A stretch of 64,000 nt of DNA from Eukaryota sp. TZLM1-RC (taxonomy: Eukaryota > Metamonada: BaSk clade). The notes under the pieces are model-generated. The model searched no databases. It saw only the letters and a program-made list of their open reading frames with translations, and was not told the DNA's origin. The number at the start of each line of letters is the position of its first letter. The first letter of the stretch is position 1. This document shows, in pieces, positions 43,291 through 54,099 of the stretch. The stretch spans positions 5,773,658 through 5,837,657 of the forward strand of contig JAUPSS010000004.1 in NCBI GenBank assembly GCA_040285825.1. The letters are read 5' to 3'. The position numbers and the translations under genes were made by a program.

Positions 43291-44150
43291 ATGCTCTCAT
43301 CCTGTTACTGGTAAATATGACAACATTCGGAGAGACCGCAAAAGACCTTTTGGTTTCCTATCATACACAATTGCCTCCACAATTACTACCGTTTTTTATT
43401 GGTATTTTGGGTTGAAGAGCTCTTCAAATATTGATGCTTTCGGTGAACTGTTGCCCAGCAACCCCAATCTAATCAAACTGTCACTTGATTGCACTCGATG
43501 ATATCAGCTAGCCAACCAATGTCTCAGCCATTGCAATACCTTTTTGAGACAAAATCAATCTGTATTTTGACAATCAACTTTTTTAAATCAAATTTTATTG
43601 TTATTAAATAGTGATTGTCAACTGTTTTTACGTGTTTTTCCTTCAAACAAGGAGGAATTACTTGTCAAATTTAACTTGCACTTAATTCAGCCTTTCACTC
43701 TTTTCTCCAACAAACATGTTTAATCAATTTTCCATGCTCAAAGACTGTATATCCAATTGTATATCCAATAACTAATTTCTGTAGAAGCCTTTTGACTGGT
43801 CGTATCAAGTCAAACTTTTTGAGCTCTATATGCAATTTGATTGACTCTCTTTCGCCAACAGGCAAATGCTTCAACCAAATGTAGAACTCCCTAACGACAT
43901 ATCCCCTCTGTCTTTGTTTACAATGCTGTCCCCTTTGGCCTAGGAATTGGTTCATTTCGAAGGGTTTTTTAAACCATAAATTGTCAAAATAGCAAAAAAT
44001 AAAAAGTATACAATTGAATGTTGCAAACTAATAAAACCTTTGCTGTAAGTGCAAGGGTTTTGTTTTTGATACGATTTACTGAGGCTCATATGAAGTTCCT
44101 AGTTTCGTATATTGACCAATGGTTGTTTATTACAATCATTGGTCAAATCT
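43291..44150. other. Region without recognised gene
   Basis: A minus-strand 86-codon frame at 43695-43955 shows no family mark and is likely chance or a decayed element. Nothing else seen. Confidence 0.35.
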
Positions 44151-44595
44151 TTAAAGTCCATTTTTGGACAATTATTATAACAATTGCTCTGTTAAAGTCC
44201 CTGCTATGGTCATGTGAGTGGTCATTTGTGAATTGTCATTGGTATGATTAGGTGAGTTGCATGTAGTCTCTATGTACTAAATGCGATCAACTTGTGATTA
44301 AACTTTGTGTGAATTTGTGTGTGAATAATGTTGGCTATGTGTTACTTGGTCAATACATACTCATGATCATATTTTCAATTGATTTTGTATATATTTGAAT
44401 TAATTGAGTTTATTAATTTTTAAGTCCTTTTTGGGACAATTAATATAACAATTGTGGTGTTATGTTAAGTCCGTGCTATGGTCATTTGAGTAGTCATTGG
44501 TATGATTGGTTGAATGGTCATTGGTATGATTAGGTGAGTTGCATGTAGTCTTTATGTACTATATGTGATCAACTTAAATTGTGTGTGAGTAATGT
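44151..44595. repeat. Imperfect 180-bp direct repeat
   Basis: Two diverged units, about 44151-44330 and 44420-44595, sharing blocks such as GACAATTA-TATAACAATTG, TGCTATGGTCATTTGAG, and GGTGAGTTGCATGTAGTCT followed by TTATGTACTA. The second unit has an inner duplication of GGTCATTGGTATGATT. Origin unknown. Confidence 0.6.
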
Positions 44596-44910
44596 GACAA
44601 GTGATCAACGTCTTTTCTATGGGTCATGAATGTTCGGATGTTACCCCATCTTTGCCGATGGCGATCTGCTCAATCCAGCTCTGCAGATGACATTAACGCA
44701 CAAAGAATGTTTGCTCTCCCAGTAGTTCTGGAAGTGTGTACCCTCTCGCCGTTTTGCTTCTTATATTGGCCACGTTTGTTATTCCACTGATTCTTCAACC
44801 AACCATTATACGTCATTCCACGTCATCAGTGTAGCATCGAATCACCTTATCTTTCGCCCACAACGCCATAATTACTTTCATTTGCTGAAGACTTCTGAAT
44901 TATGCAACAA

Positions 44911-45148
44911 TCAGGCTAGTATGGCTTAATCCTTCAAAAACTACGCTATTGGTAAGTAATTCATATAAAATTATCCCAGTTGAGTAGATATCGCCCATGA
45001 ATGTCATTTCACCGTCAAACACCTCCACAGCGGCATAGCTGGGGCCGAAAGCAGCTGAAGTCGAATTTTTGGTGGTGTTGGCAATAGTTCTAGAAGTAAC
45101 AAAGTCGGCAATTCGTAATTGGTCATTTACTAATAATATGTTTTCCGG
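44911..45148 (-). pseudogene. Protein kinase C-lobe fragment
   Basis: Minus strand, about 78 residues. It starts at PENILLVNDQLRIADF, where DFG has become DFV. It continues through AAFGPSYAAVEVF (APE motif as AVE) and GDIYSTGIILYELLT (helix F with its Asp), then stops after SLIVA. The whole N-lobe and the HRD loop are missing because a family C retrotransposon joins at about 45143. It looks like a Tyr-kinase-like or TKL kinase. The loss of Gly in DFG and of the N-lobe makes it a dead remnant. Confidence 0.6.
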
Positions 45149-46867
45149 TAAGCAAGGTGATCCCATTGGTCCTTTTCTCTTTTGTGTTGCTCTACATCCT
45201 TTGTTTGAAAAGTTGAAGTCTCGGTTTTCTGATTTGGAAGTTGTTGCTTACATGGATGACATCTCCCTTATTGGTAACGCTTCTTTGGTTCACGAAGCTG
45301 TTACTTATTTTGGTAAACTTGCACTGAATATTGGTCTAGAACTTAACGCTAGCAAGTGTCAAGTTCTTGGGCGTTCATTTCATTCGATTGTGCTTAACGA
45401 TGAAGAAATTCCTTCCGTAGATTATCAAAATGACTGTATTGAATTACTGGGTACTTTCATTGGAAATGAATCAGCCATTAGTAGATCATTACATAAGGAA
45501 ATTGAAAGTGCATCTGCTAAGTTGGTTGAAATTTAGGCTTTGCCGTTGAAAAAACATATTAAATTCCATGTGGATAGGTTATGCTTCAGTTCTAAAGTAA
45601 ATCACTTGATTCGCTCTATTCCACCGGATTTGACCACACCTGAAATCAAATTGTTTTTGTCTCGAAGATCCATCTTTTTGGCTGACTTACTCAGTGTTAA
45701 GAACATTAAGGATATTCCGCTTCACTGTTTCAGGTCACATTCGCATGGTGGTGTTGGTTTGACTCGTTCATCCATCTTGACAAATGCTGCGTTCTTGGGA
45801 GGCATTAAGAATTTTTTGTTTGAATTTTCTGTACGATTCCCTAATAGATGGATTGATTTAGTCACTAATTCTAACTCAACTGCTGCTCTCTTTGTCAAAA
45901 TATTCCTTGATAACTGCTCTGATAAACTCTGGTTTTCTATGTTTGCTTCTACAGTTGATCGTGCCTCTGTTGAAGTTAAAGATTTAAGTAATTTTTTAAA
46001 AACTGTCCCTAAATTGCAAAAAAAGTTGATTAATGCTTTCGAAGCTGAATCACTAGAAGAACAAATTAGCTTGGCTAACAATTCAGGTGATTCTTCCTTT
46101 GCAACATTTCTATCCTCTCTTTGCGATAAGGGTTCTTTTATCAACAGTGCATCTGGCCTAATAACACAAGTACCTCGCCGTTTTAGTCTGTTGCTTTCCG
46201 ATTCCCAGTTTTTAACAATTATGAGACTACGTGTGAACTTACCTCCCCCTCAATGTTTAACAAATATTCCTTGTAAATGTGGAGCAGTTGCTTCCTATAC
46301 TCATGTCTTATCTTGTAGGAAGTTCACTCAGAAGAGGTCGATAATTCACAATGCCGTTCGCGATTGCATTTATGATTTGTTAAAGAGTGCCCATCATCCA
46401 GTACGACTGGAACCAGTTTTTGATGAAATGCAGCTTGCTCAAAGTCAAAAAAGAGGTGACATTCATTGTGCTTGGCTCAGCGGCCAGGAATTAATTATTG
46501 ATTGTACAACTGTTTCTCCTTGGAAATTGTCTTCGTCTTCCGACATTGAATCAACCCTCAAGAATGCAGAAAGGAGCAAGCACTCGAAGTATAATGATTT
46601 ACTTGTACGTTTGAACAAACAAGGTGGGAGAAACATCGTTTTTGTTCCAATTGGAATTTCTATTTTTGGTGCTTTAGGCAGAGAAGAACTATCTTTTTTG
46701 AATGATTTAGGCAGTTTCTTAAAAGACTCAGGACGTTCTTTTGATCAACTTATTTGGTAGAACAGAATTGTTTTCTCACTCTTTAAGGCTCTACCTTACT
46801 GAGGTTCACAATGTACGTGCTCATCAACCCGTAAATAGTGAGAATCTACCTTCATTTTGTCAGTGAT
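45143..46867 (+). mobile_element. Non-LTR retrotransposon family C, best-preserved copy
   Basis: Starts inside reverse transcriptase motif B (GKQGDPIGPFLFCVALHP) and is open for about 1.6 kb apart from two TAG codons (near 45535 and 46758) and one frameshift near 46787. It has AYMDDISLIG (catalytic), the thumb (LPLKKHIKFHVDRLCFSSKV), GGVGLTRSSIL, CKCGAVASYTHVLSC (CxC...HxxxxC), and the endonuclease (RGDIHCAWLSGQELIIDCTT). After the frameshift the end reads LYLTEVHNVRAHQPVNSENL. The second TAG stands where related copies have Gln (WQNRIVFS), a C-to-T change. The 5' half is missing. Confidence 0.85.
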
Positions 46868-47550
46868 CACTTATCTAGAATATTGCTTTGCATTGTTGTT
46901 GTTTATAGTAATCTTGTTTGCATTCTTGGAATAAAGCTTTACTGTTTTCCGGTTTGAGAACTGAGGAACAACGGATTTAGAATGTTACATCTCAAAACAA
47001 CAACATTGATTCTTGGCGATGTGGAGGTTTTGGTTTCTAAAAGGTGAGCGAATATTGAGAGAGGCAGTTGTCAGTCCGTAAGGTGTTGATCACAAAACAT
47101 GTAAGTTTTTTTAATAACTGTTCTTTAGGGTTTATCCACTAATTTTTGTTTTTTTTGCTTATCTTAAGCATTTGCATTAGGTGAATACTTTTTTGCTTGT
47201 GTTGTATAGTCTGTGCTTAGTTCTTATTGGAGTAGTTTATATATTTCATACGAACTATTTTCCATTAATTATTTTATGGATTGCAAATAAGAAGATTAAC
47301 TATAGAAAATGATCAATTTATAATTTTATGGCGATTGTTACATTTCAATAGAATTGAAGCTGAAATTGATCCTCTTCCAGTTCATATGAATACCTCTCTG
47401 AGATAGGAACCTATTGATCTTTTGAAAAGTGTTTATTGGATAACGGAATTTGACTGTTCCGATTAGCCTTCTGATCAACAATTAAAAGATAGAATATAGC
47501 TCTAAAAACATTTATGTTAGAACTGCACATATACAAAAAGCTGGCTAAAC
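46868..47550. other. Region without recognised gene
   Basis: AT-rich, 680 bp, no supported feature. Confidence 0.4.
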
Positions 47551-47883
47551 TTAACTATTGCCTTTTGGACCGGCTACAGAATTCAGAGGCAGGCATCCGG
47601 AAGTAGCCAGTAATCGCTCCATTTCAGCTTTTGCAGAATCAATATCACCATTGTGATTGAAGAAAATGGTGGATATCTGGTCAGAGAGGTGCATCTTCAT
47701 CTCTCTGGAATTCATCTGAGATGTATCGTGTATTGGGCTGGTTGAAGTGTTCGGCTGGTTGAAGACCTCAATTGCTAGTTTACCATCAAACATTTGTTCC
47801 AAAGGGTTGAATGTGTCATCATCACTTTGTTCAGAAGGACTACCTTCGTCCTGCTCATAAAAATCATTGTGGTCGAAAGACAT
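47551..47883 (-). CDS. Small acidic protein, function unknown
   Basis: 110 residues. The first 30 are rich in Asp, Glu, Ser and Gln (DEGSPSEQSDDD). The C-terminal half looks helical (DQISTIFFNHNGDIDSAKAE, then MERLL). No family is recognised. A family A retrotransposon tail ends about 50 nt upstream of the start codon, so the native promoter may be displaced. It could be a real gene, one exon of a larger gene, or chance. Base use is less AT-rich than around it, which favours coding. Confidence 0.4.
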   Translation of the reverse strand: MSFDHNDFYEQDEGSPSEQSDDDTFNPLEQMFDGKLAIEVFNQPNTSTSPIHDTSQMNSREMKMHLSDQISTIFFNHNGDIDSAKAEMERLLATSGCLPLNSVAGPKGNS

Positions 47884-47934
47884 GTTAACAGAGTATAGAA
47901 TTTAGAATTTATCGATCCACCACACTTTACACAA

Positions 47935-48614
47935 TAACTCAAAATTAATAAGACGAAATTCATTCAACCAAGACTTCCTCACAATATCTTGATCTACTTG
48001 CTGTCTCGCTAAAGCTTTTCTAATTCGTTTGAAAAACCGAGGCGATCTATTAATTGTGGCGAATTGAATTCGAGAGCGCCATAAAAAATATCAAATCTTT
48101 TCATTGGTTTTCTCCTGAACCATTTTTTGGAAGTCATTCAAAAAGTTTCTGTTTCTACTGATAGCTTTCCGTTTATAGAAAATGGGAAAGCAATAGGAAC
48201 AAGTGGTCTATTTCTATCAGCATTAGCGATATCTTTGTCAAATTTTCTTTGTTTTTTTGGCTTTGAATAAAAGATCTATAGGATTAAGCTTTCTTCTTTG
48301 AACCAAAGTGTCATTTGCAACATTAAAGGAGACAAAGTTTACATCAACTTCAGAGTTCTCAATCCAATCACAGTATATATCACCTCTCTCATCAGAACCG
48401 AAGTTATTCAGAGACAGTGTTTCTTTGAGCAGAGGCTCTTTGATACACGAATTCTTGCATTTCTTGCCATATTAAAAACAGTGTCTCTAACAACATCATG
48501 TAATGAAGAACGATAGGTTATCATTTTAGAACAATTAAGAGCATGATGCAATATGAGCTGTAGTGAATTGGAACAAATACATTTTTCTTTTGATAATTTT
48601 TGGTCAATGGGAAT
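47935..48614 (-). mobile_element. Non-LTR retrotransposon family A, 3' part
   Basis: Minus strand: CICSNSLQLILHHALNCSKM, then MITYRSSLHDVVRDTVFNMA, RGDIYCDWIENSEVDVNFVS (endonuclease) and the C-terminus in broken frames, ending with the family A UTR. At its 5' side it is fused in frame to a different retrotransposon tail. Confidence 0.75.
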
Positions 48615-48914
48615 ATGGCAGAAATTGAAGTTCAATTCTTTTCCCGCTTTTCCTTTTATTAAACTTCTGAAACCTTCGAAAAATTTAATGCCAGATATTC
48701 CAATGTTCTCAAAAAGAGAAACAGCAAATGGAACCAAATGATACTTGACATACTCAACACGTCCTAGCTGAGATAAGGGTTCATTGTACTTTTTGATTTT
48801 GCTCTTTTCAGCAAAGCAGAGCGGAATTTCATCCTTATTGGCAAAAAATTGCTGAATCAATTGCTGAATCCTTAATTTCCACAATTCCAACAATTGTCCC
48901 AACAAGACTTGCAA
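48615..48914 (-). mobile_element. Retrotransposon tail of a fifth type, fused to family A
   Basis: Minus strand: AEKSKIKKYNEPLSQLGRVE, then YHLVPFAVSLFENIGISGIK and GFRSLIKGKAGKELNF. It matches the A/B/D C-terminal plan (K-rich helix, then VPFAVSLF) but no family in the window. The frame passes directly into family A (CHIPIDQKLSKEKCICSN), which places a C-terminus in front of a CxC motif. This order is unnatural and shows template switching or recombination. Confidence 0.6.
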
Positions 48915-49636
48915 CTGATTGATCTTGAACCACTAGTTTTTTAGATCCCTATCATGACGAAAATGCTGTTTACAATATGGAGTTTTGTTTTCAAAAAACA
49001 CGAGTCTGATCTAATGTATTGTGGCCCAAAGTCGTGAAGTTAAAATAAGGATGATTTGTTTTCTATTCATAAAATATAAACCTCAGGGCGCCAAGAGTAT
49101 TAAACATACATAGAGTGAACTAGACTGATTTGATGTTTTTAGGTGAACAACAGAAACTTAAAAGTAACAGAAAACCGCATTGGTTAGCAAAACACCGCCC
49201 AAGTGATGATCTATTATATGCACGTGTTCCAGCAAGTGCCATGTTTTGCCCACTACCGTTCCTACATTGTTACTTACTCTCTACTGATCTTCAAGGTTCT
49301 TGCATTTGTGGGATTTTTGTATTAGGAACAGGTAGATAATTTTATTTTAATTCCAGGTTTTATATTCCAAAAGTCGATATAATGAATGAAACAATTCTAG
49401 AGGCAAAAAGGGTCCTTTTTCAGTCATGTGACAAATGAAAGCACTTCCTTTTTGATATGAAATACTAAATTGAAGTACAACCACTAAGACTTACCTTTTT
49501 TCAATACTTGAAATGATTATTTTATAAGCTATCGTCTCAATATTCTTGTAAAAAGGTTTCTTTAGATTAACTGTTGATTAAAAAATTGCTTTATGATATA
49601 GACTTAATCAATGAATTTAAACGCAAGAAGCTTAGC
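48915..49636. other. Intergenic, no gene seen
   Basis: 720 bp downstream of the condensin gene. No supported feature. Confidence 0.45.
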
Positions 49637-52600
49637 TCAACTGGCAACAAATTCTAATAGAAAATCATCAGCAAATAGATCTTCATCAGGCTGATTCTGT
49701 TCTTCTGGAAGAACCTTACCGCTTAAATGATTTAACTTTTCGACTAGTTTACTTATGCGATGGGTATCATTAGAGCTAGCCTTACGAACCCAGGATTTGA
49801 GATCTTGAACAATATCATCGCTAGCTTCAATAATGGAAACAAAATCACTGTTCTCTAAAAGGGAGCAAAGCTTATTAGCAATTTTCACTGAAAATGGGAG
49901 TCGTTTCAGAGCTGCAATAGATGTTTCACTGTTTTCACAATCTAATTCACCCAAAAGCACATTACCAAGTGCCCATGTTGTACTGTTGGTCCACCTTATC
50001 AAATCAATAATTGTAAAAGAACATTCAGGCAAATCAGATTTCAAACAACCAAGAATGGCATTATGAACCGCAACTTGACCTCGTTTTCCGCTATTCCAAA
50101 TAAGTTTGATCAAATAATGACATTGACTTGAGATAATCTCCTCAGAGTCAATGATTAGGGTAGCTAAAATAGAAAAGATTGGGGAAAGTGGAATATAGTT
50201 TCCAATCAACAATTGGCCACCAATTACCAATGCCCTCAACCTGACAAATGATTGTTCGTGCTCCACTGAGAAAGAGAATGCTCTTGTACAAAAATCAATC
50301 ACAGCCTGACCGGAACCTCTTTTAGCAACAATACCAAAATTGACCAAATATTGAGGTAATACTATATCATCACAGGTCAACAATCGTTCATAGAGTGTCT
50401 CTAATAGACGTTTCTCAAAACCTTTATCCAGAAGAGAGACATAAGTAAAAGCTTTGCTGGCGACCAACTCCAACTCTGGGCAATGCTTCATTAAATTGTA
50501 CAAAAACGGCCTAAATCTACCAAGAAGTCCATCATCTAAATTGCCTAATTTCAGAGATAAAGCACAAACCGCATCCTGTAAAGCCTCATCACACTTATGA
50601 GACGCCATATAATCGGCAGTCAGCTCTTTGAGTTCAACTGTGTGTGCTAGATTCTCCTTACATTCTTTTGTAATGCATTTTGTTTCAAACAAGACTAAAT
50701 ATTCAATAAAACTACAGAAATTGAACAAAATCGACGATTTCAGGGTCTGAAGATTATTGAGCTGTGCTTGAAATTGCATAAGTAAATGATACAAAAAATG
50801 ACGAACCTGTTGGAGTTCAAATGTTTTGAGACAGAAGCAATCCATAATGGTAAAAAACTGATGCTCCAAAACCAAATTAAACCCGTGTTTTGAAACAAAA
50901 TTGAGGAAAAATTCTATCAAAAACTGTTGTTCTGGTTGGTGAAGATTAGAAATAAGATAACCACAAATAATCATATAGTTCTGAACCAGATCTTGCCTGG
51001 TATTATTGACACTGACGACATCCTTGGTATCAACTCCCTTATTGTTGGAAATGATGTCACTTAGCAACACAACTGCCTTTAATAATTGAAGCACCATTTC
51101 TTTAGTGGGTTGAATCACTTTTGATTGACAAAATGATTTTAAGGCAGCAGAAGCACCGTAAATCAACTTCAACTGATCACAATTTTCAATATTCACAGCT
51201 GAACACACTCTTCTAAATAGGGCTTCTGAAATCAAAATCAGTTCTTTCATAAAATTTTCGTCGTTTTTCCATTCCATTATAGCAGCGTTAATGATTCGGC
51301 TGCAGATTTCTCCAAGGTTGTGACTGCAGCTACAATATTTTGACAGTTGTAATGCCACTTGGGGAATTGATTTAATCCTTTGATTAAATTTAGAACCAAA
51401 TACAAGATATGCTACTTGTTGAATAATTGATGTATTCTTCAATAATGTATTGGGAATTGTTCTTAAAATAACTGTAGCATCAGCTGCAGAATTAATACAA
51501 AATTCCACAGTATTTGAAATAACCTCATTCAAACACATAGCTTCATCATTTACTGCCCGTTGTATCAAATTTGAGAGAATGTGTACCACTTTGTCACTAA
51601 TGAGCCCACATACGAATTTTTGAACGTTTTGAGCTCTTTTAAGTTGCTCCTCCCAGAATGATGAATCATAAAGCCAAGCTCCCAACCCAAATTCATTACC
51701 AAAAGTATCACTAGTCATTGGCATACTGTGTGGTTCGCCATTCGATGAAGTTAACTCACAACACCCTTCAACACTATCATAAAGACTTTGCAGTTCCAGT
51801 GGTAATTGCTGGAATTGTTTCAATACAGCACTCAATTCAATACCCAATGGACTGAGTTTCTCAATTAATTCACTCCTCCATTTCTTTGCGATGATTGCTT
51901 TATTTTTGATGTGTTTCAGCATTTCATGGACTTCCGATTTCGTGGGAAGTGGAAGGTTCTGATAGTAGGGGTTCAGTTCAAGTAGCTTTAAGCAAGTGCT
52001 CAAGGCCTTTTCGCATACTTTGAGATTAATATCCTGCAAAAACTGGGCACAAGTTTGAAAAGCCAGATAATACAGCTCACTATAAGAATTTTCCAAATTT
52101 TCATCATGTGAAAATTGGTCAAAGAAATGTTCAACAATGTCAATTATAGACTTTAGCATTGCAATCTTCATTGTTTTTTCCTTGTCGTAATTTTTAAATA
52201 AAAATGAAGCAAGTTTCAAATCTTGATTGGACTTGATGAGTTCAACAATTACAGATAAAGCACTTTGTCTCATTGAAATTCGTTTTCCGGATTGGAAAAC
52301 CGATATGAAGTAGTCCAATAGAATTAAACATATTCCTTTTAAATTCGAATATTCAGAAATTCCAAAACCTAGAGAATTCAAAACAGAACCTTCTACATCA
52401 ACATTCACTCCTCTATTGGAAGGAAAATTAATCCCCTTCAACACAATATCTAACCTTACAGAAGGACTGCATTCAGATAGAATACTACTTAAAAACAAAC
52501 TAGAAGGGTTCGTTTCACTAGTGAATAACAACTCAGCAATATCAATTTTAGTAAAAGTTTCTATTAAGTGGACAGTTAAAGTAACCAAATGGTTTGCTAC

Positions 52601-53128
52601 CACCTGGTTTGATTTGAAATCAGTATTGGACTTGAACTTTAGTAGAAAAGAGATTAAATTTGAAATGAACACTTCCAATTCAGAATTATTTAGGTCAAAG
52701 TCTTGGTCCAGTGCTTGAATTAAAAAACTTAATAATAAAGTTTTGAATTCTGCCCAATGTTGCTTCATTTTTGGTCTAATTGTCTTTTCGTAAAACCTTG
52801 CCTCGTACTTTTGGATAAGAGCAATGGAGAGCCACAATGTCCATCGATAAGGACTGTCAGTATTCGTGAGAGATGGTAAATCTTCGGACTGTTCATTGTT
52901 GAGCAGTAGGGAAAGGTGATTGGCAACTAATACAACTGTTGATATATCAGAAGCATCAACAGTACAGAGTGAGCAAATCGCAGAAATCTGGTCTTCAGTC
53001 AGCATATTAGAATCCTTGAACAAGGATTTGCTGGGCAGAAGCTGTTCTGATGATGTAGGGTAAATATCCGAAGGGTAACTCAAGAGAGATGTCAGGCGAG
53101 GAAGGGTCATTGTTGATGATGATACCAT
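49637..53128 (-). CDS. NCAPD2: Condensin subunit D2-like HEAT-repeat protein
   Basis: A 1163-residue all-helical protein. By family knowledge NCAPD2/Cnd1 is a HEAT subunit of condensin I that binds DNA and the kleisin. The order of short blocks fits that family: NLKGICLILLDYFISVFQ, then SMRQSALSVIVELI (about 265-300); DINLKVCEKALSTCLKLLEL, then NPYYQNLPL (about 365-395); LISDKVVHILSNLIQRAVND, then EVISNTVEFCINSA (about 510-550); and a late HEAT block FVRLRALVIGGQLLIGNYIP, then ATLIIDSEEIISSQCHYLIK. Similarity is weak at each site, so other HEAT scaffolds are not excluded. The start could be residue 7 (53110). The start codon lies 47 bp from that of the TDRD3-like gene on the other strand. Confidence 0.6.
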   Translation of the reverse strand: MVSSSTMTLPRLTSLLSYPSDIYPTSSEQLLPSKSLFKDSNMLTEDQISAICSLCTVDASDISTVVLVANHLSLLLNNEQSEDLPSLTNTDSPYRWTLWLSIALIQKYEARFYEKTIRPKMKQHWAEFKTLLLSFLIQALDQDFDLNNSELEVFISNLISFLLKFKSNTDFKSNQVVANHLVTLTVHLIETFTKIDIAELLFTSETNPSSLFLSSILSECSPSVRLDIVLKGINFPSNRGVNVDVEGSVLNSLGFGISEYSNLKGICLILLDYFISVFQSGKRISMRQSALSVIVELIKSNQDLKLASFLFKNYDKEKTMKIAMLKSIIDIVEHFFDQFSHDENLENSYSELYYLAFQTCAQFLQDINLKVCEKALSTCLKLLELNPYYQNLPLPTKSEVHEMLKHIKNKAIIAKKWRSELIEKLSPLGIELSAVLKQFQQLPLELQSLYDSVEGCCELTSSNGEPHSMPMTSDTFGNEFGLGAWLYDSSFWEEQLKRAQNVQKFVCGLISDKVVHILSNLIQRAVNDEAMCLNEVISNTVEFCINSAADATVILRTIPNTLLKNTSIIQQVAYLVFGSKFNQRIKSIPQVALQLSKYCSCSHNLGEICSRIINAAIMEWKNDENFMKELILISEALFRRVCSAVNIENCDQLKLIYGASAALKSFCQSKVIQPTKEMVLQLLKAVVLLSDIISNNKGVDTKDVVSVNNTRQDLVQNYMIICGYLISNLHQPEQQFLIEFFLNFVSKHGFNLVLEHQFFTIMDCFCLKTFELQQVRHFLYHLLMQFQAQLNNLQTLKSSILFNFCSFIEYLVLFETKCITKECKENLAHTVELKELTADYMASHKCDEALQDAVCALSLKLGNLDDGLLGRFRPFLYNLMKHCPELELVASKAFTYVSLLDKGFEKRLLETLYERLLTCDDIVLPQYLVNFGIVAKRGSGQAVIDFCTRAFSFSVEHEQSFVRLRALVIGGQLLIGNYIPLSPIFSILATLIIDSEEIISSQCHYLIKLIWNSGKRGQVAVHNAILGCLKSDLPECSFTIIDLIRWTNSTTWALGNVLLGELDCENSETSIAALKRLPFSVKIANKLCSLLENSDFVSIIEASDDIVQDLKSWVRKASSNDTHRISKLVEKLNHLSGKVLPEEQNQPDEDLFADDFLLEFVAS

Positions 53129-53175
53129 GTGTTCGTAGAGCAGGCAAAAATATGATTAAAGGTGGTTCAGAATCC

Positions 53176-54099
53176 ATGTCTCACTTCTACAACCTCAATG
53201 AATATGGTATTGAACTTCTAGCTTCCTCTGGTATTAATGCCCTACACAACTCTCTTCTTGTTACTATTTCTAAACCTGTTCTACCTTCATCATTCTCAGA
53301 TACAGTAACCACAGTCTCTGGGCCTCACGTCCTTGAACTCTGTTCCCTACCAATCAATGCATCCGAGCCTAAACACGCTGCCCGCAATGTCCAAAGCTCT
53401 CTCGTAACTACCAAGTCACTAGTGAGGTGTCATTTAACTGATGGTTTTACCCGTTTCCTCGCTGTTGTGGTGTCCCCTGTTCCTAATTTCAATATCAATT
53501 CGATTCCTGGAACAAAATTGTTATTAAAAAATTATTTTATAATTTCCAAAACAATTGTGTTAACTCCAGACTCTGCCACAGTTATAGGTGGCCGTGTTTC
53601 TGAAATGGTGGAAAAATACAGTAAAGATCGTGAGTCTCTAGCAGCAAATCTATCAGCTCTAGAGGGTTCAACTCATTCAGGAAGACCTTTATTCCAACCA
53701 ATTCCGAGAACCAAGGGTAATGAAAGAAAAGAGAAACATACAGGGATGAAACATACACAAGGCATGGACGGTGTGAGTCAGCAGCAAGAACAACAACAAC
53801 AGCGGCGGCGGCAGCATGACACTAAGCAAAAGCAAAAGCAAACACAAAAGGAAGATGTTGTCGACCTCACTAGTGCTACCCAAACACCACATGAATCAAA
53901 AGGACAGCGAACTACACGTAGAGGGTATAGGAAGAAAGGAAATGATGAGAAGTCTGCTGAAGACAAGAAGAAAGTAGAAGATGTTCAGAGAAATGTTCCA
54001 CCAGAGCCAGTTGAAAAACCTGCTGAAATACCAGTGAAAAAATCACATAATAAGCCAGTTTCTTCAGAAAAAAAGAGAAGATTTGTTAGGAAAAGTTGA
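53176..54099 (+). CDS. TDRD3/RMI1-type OB-fold protein without Tudor domain
   Basis: 307 residues if the ATG at 53176 is used. An earlier ATG at 53089 is open but overlaps the condensin gene. The start YNLNEYGIELLASSG resembles the TDRD3 N-terminus. The OB fold shows VRCHLTDGFTRFLAVVV, SIPGTKLLLKNYFIIS and ATVIGGRVSEMVEKY (about residues 85-155), the signature shared by TDRD3 and RMI1. By family knowledge these proteins hold topoisomerase III (3-beta with TDRD3, 3-alpha with RMI1). The C-terminal half is low complexity: Gln-rich (about 195-225) and Lys/Arg-rich, ending RRFVRKS. No Tudor or UBA domain is seen. Confidence 0.65.
   Translation: MSHFYNLNEYGIELLASSGINALHNSLLVTISKPVLPSSFSDTVTTVSGPHVLELCSLPINASEPKHAARNVQSSLVTTKSLVRCHLTDGFTRFLAVVVSPVPNFNINSIPGTKLLLKNYFIISKTIVLTPDSATVIGGRVSEMVEKYSKDRESLAANLSALEGSTHSGRPLFQPIPRTKGNERKEKHTGMKHTQGMDGVSQQQEQQQQRRRQHDTKQKQKQTQKEDVVDLTSATQTPHESKGQRTTRRGYRKKGNDEKSAEDKKKVEDVQRNVPPEPVEKPAEIPVKKSHNKPVSSEKKRRFVRKS

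Noticed and set aside
43695-43955. 86-codon minus-strand frame as a gene
   Set aside because: No recognisable domain, no supporting context, and the surrounding DNA looks like decayed repeats.
45535-46760. TAG reassigned to Gln, given in-frame TAG codons in a well-preserved element
   Set aside because: RPC82, SCD6, the CHY protein and the helicase all end in TAG, and TAA and TGA are also used as stops. Normal code fits.
53089-53175. Longer N-terminus of the TDRD3-like protein from the ATG at 53089
   Set aside because: It would overlap the start of the condensin gene on the other strand, and the extra 29 residues have no match to the family.
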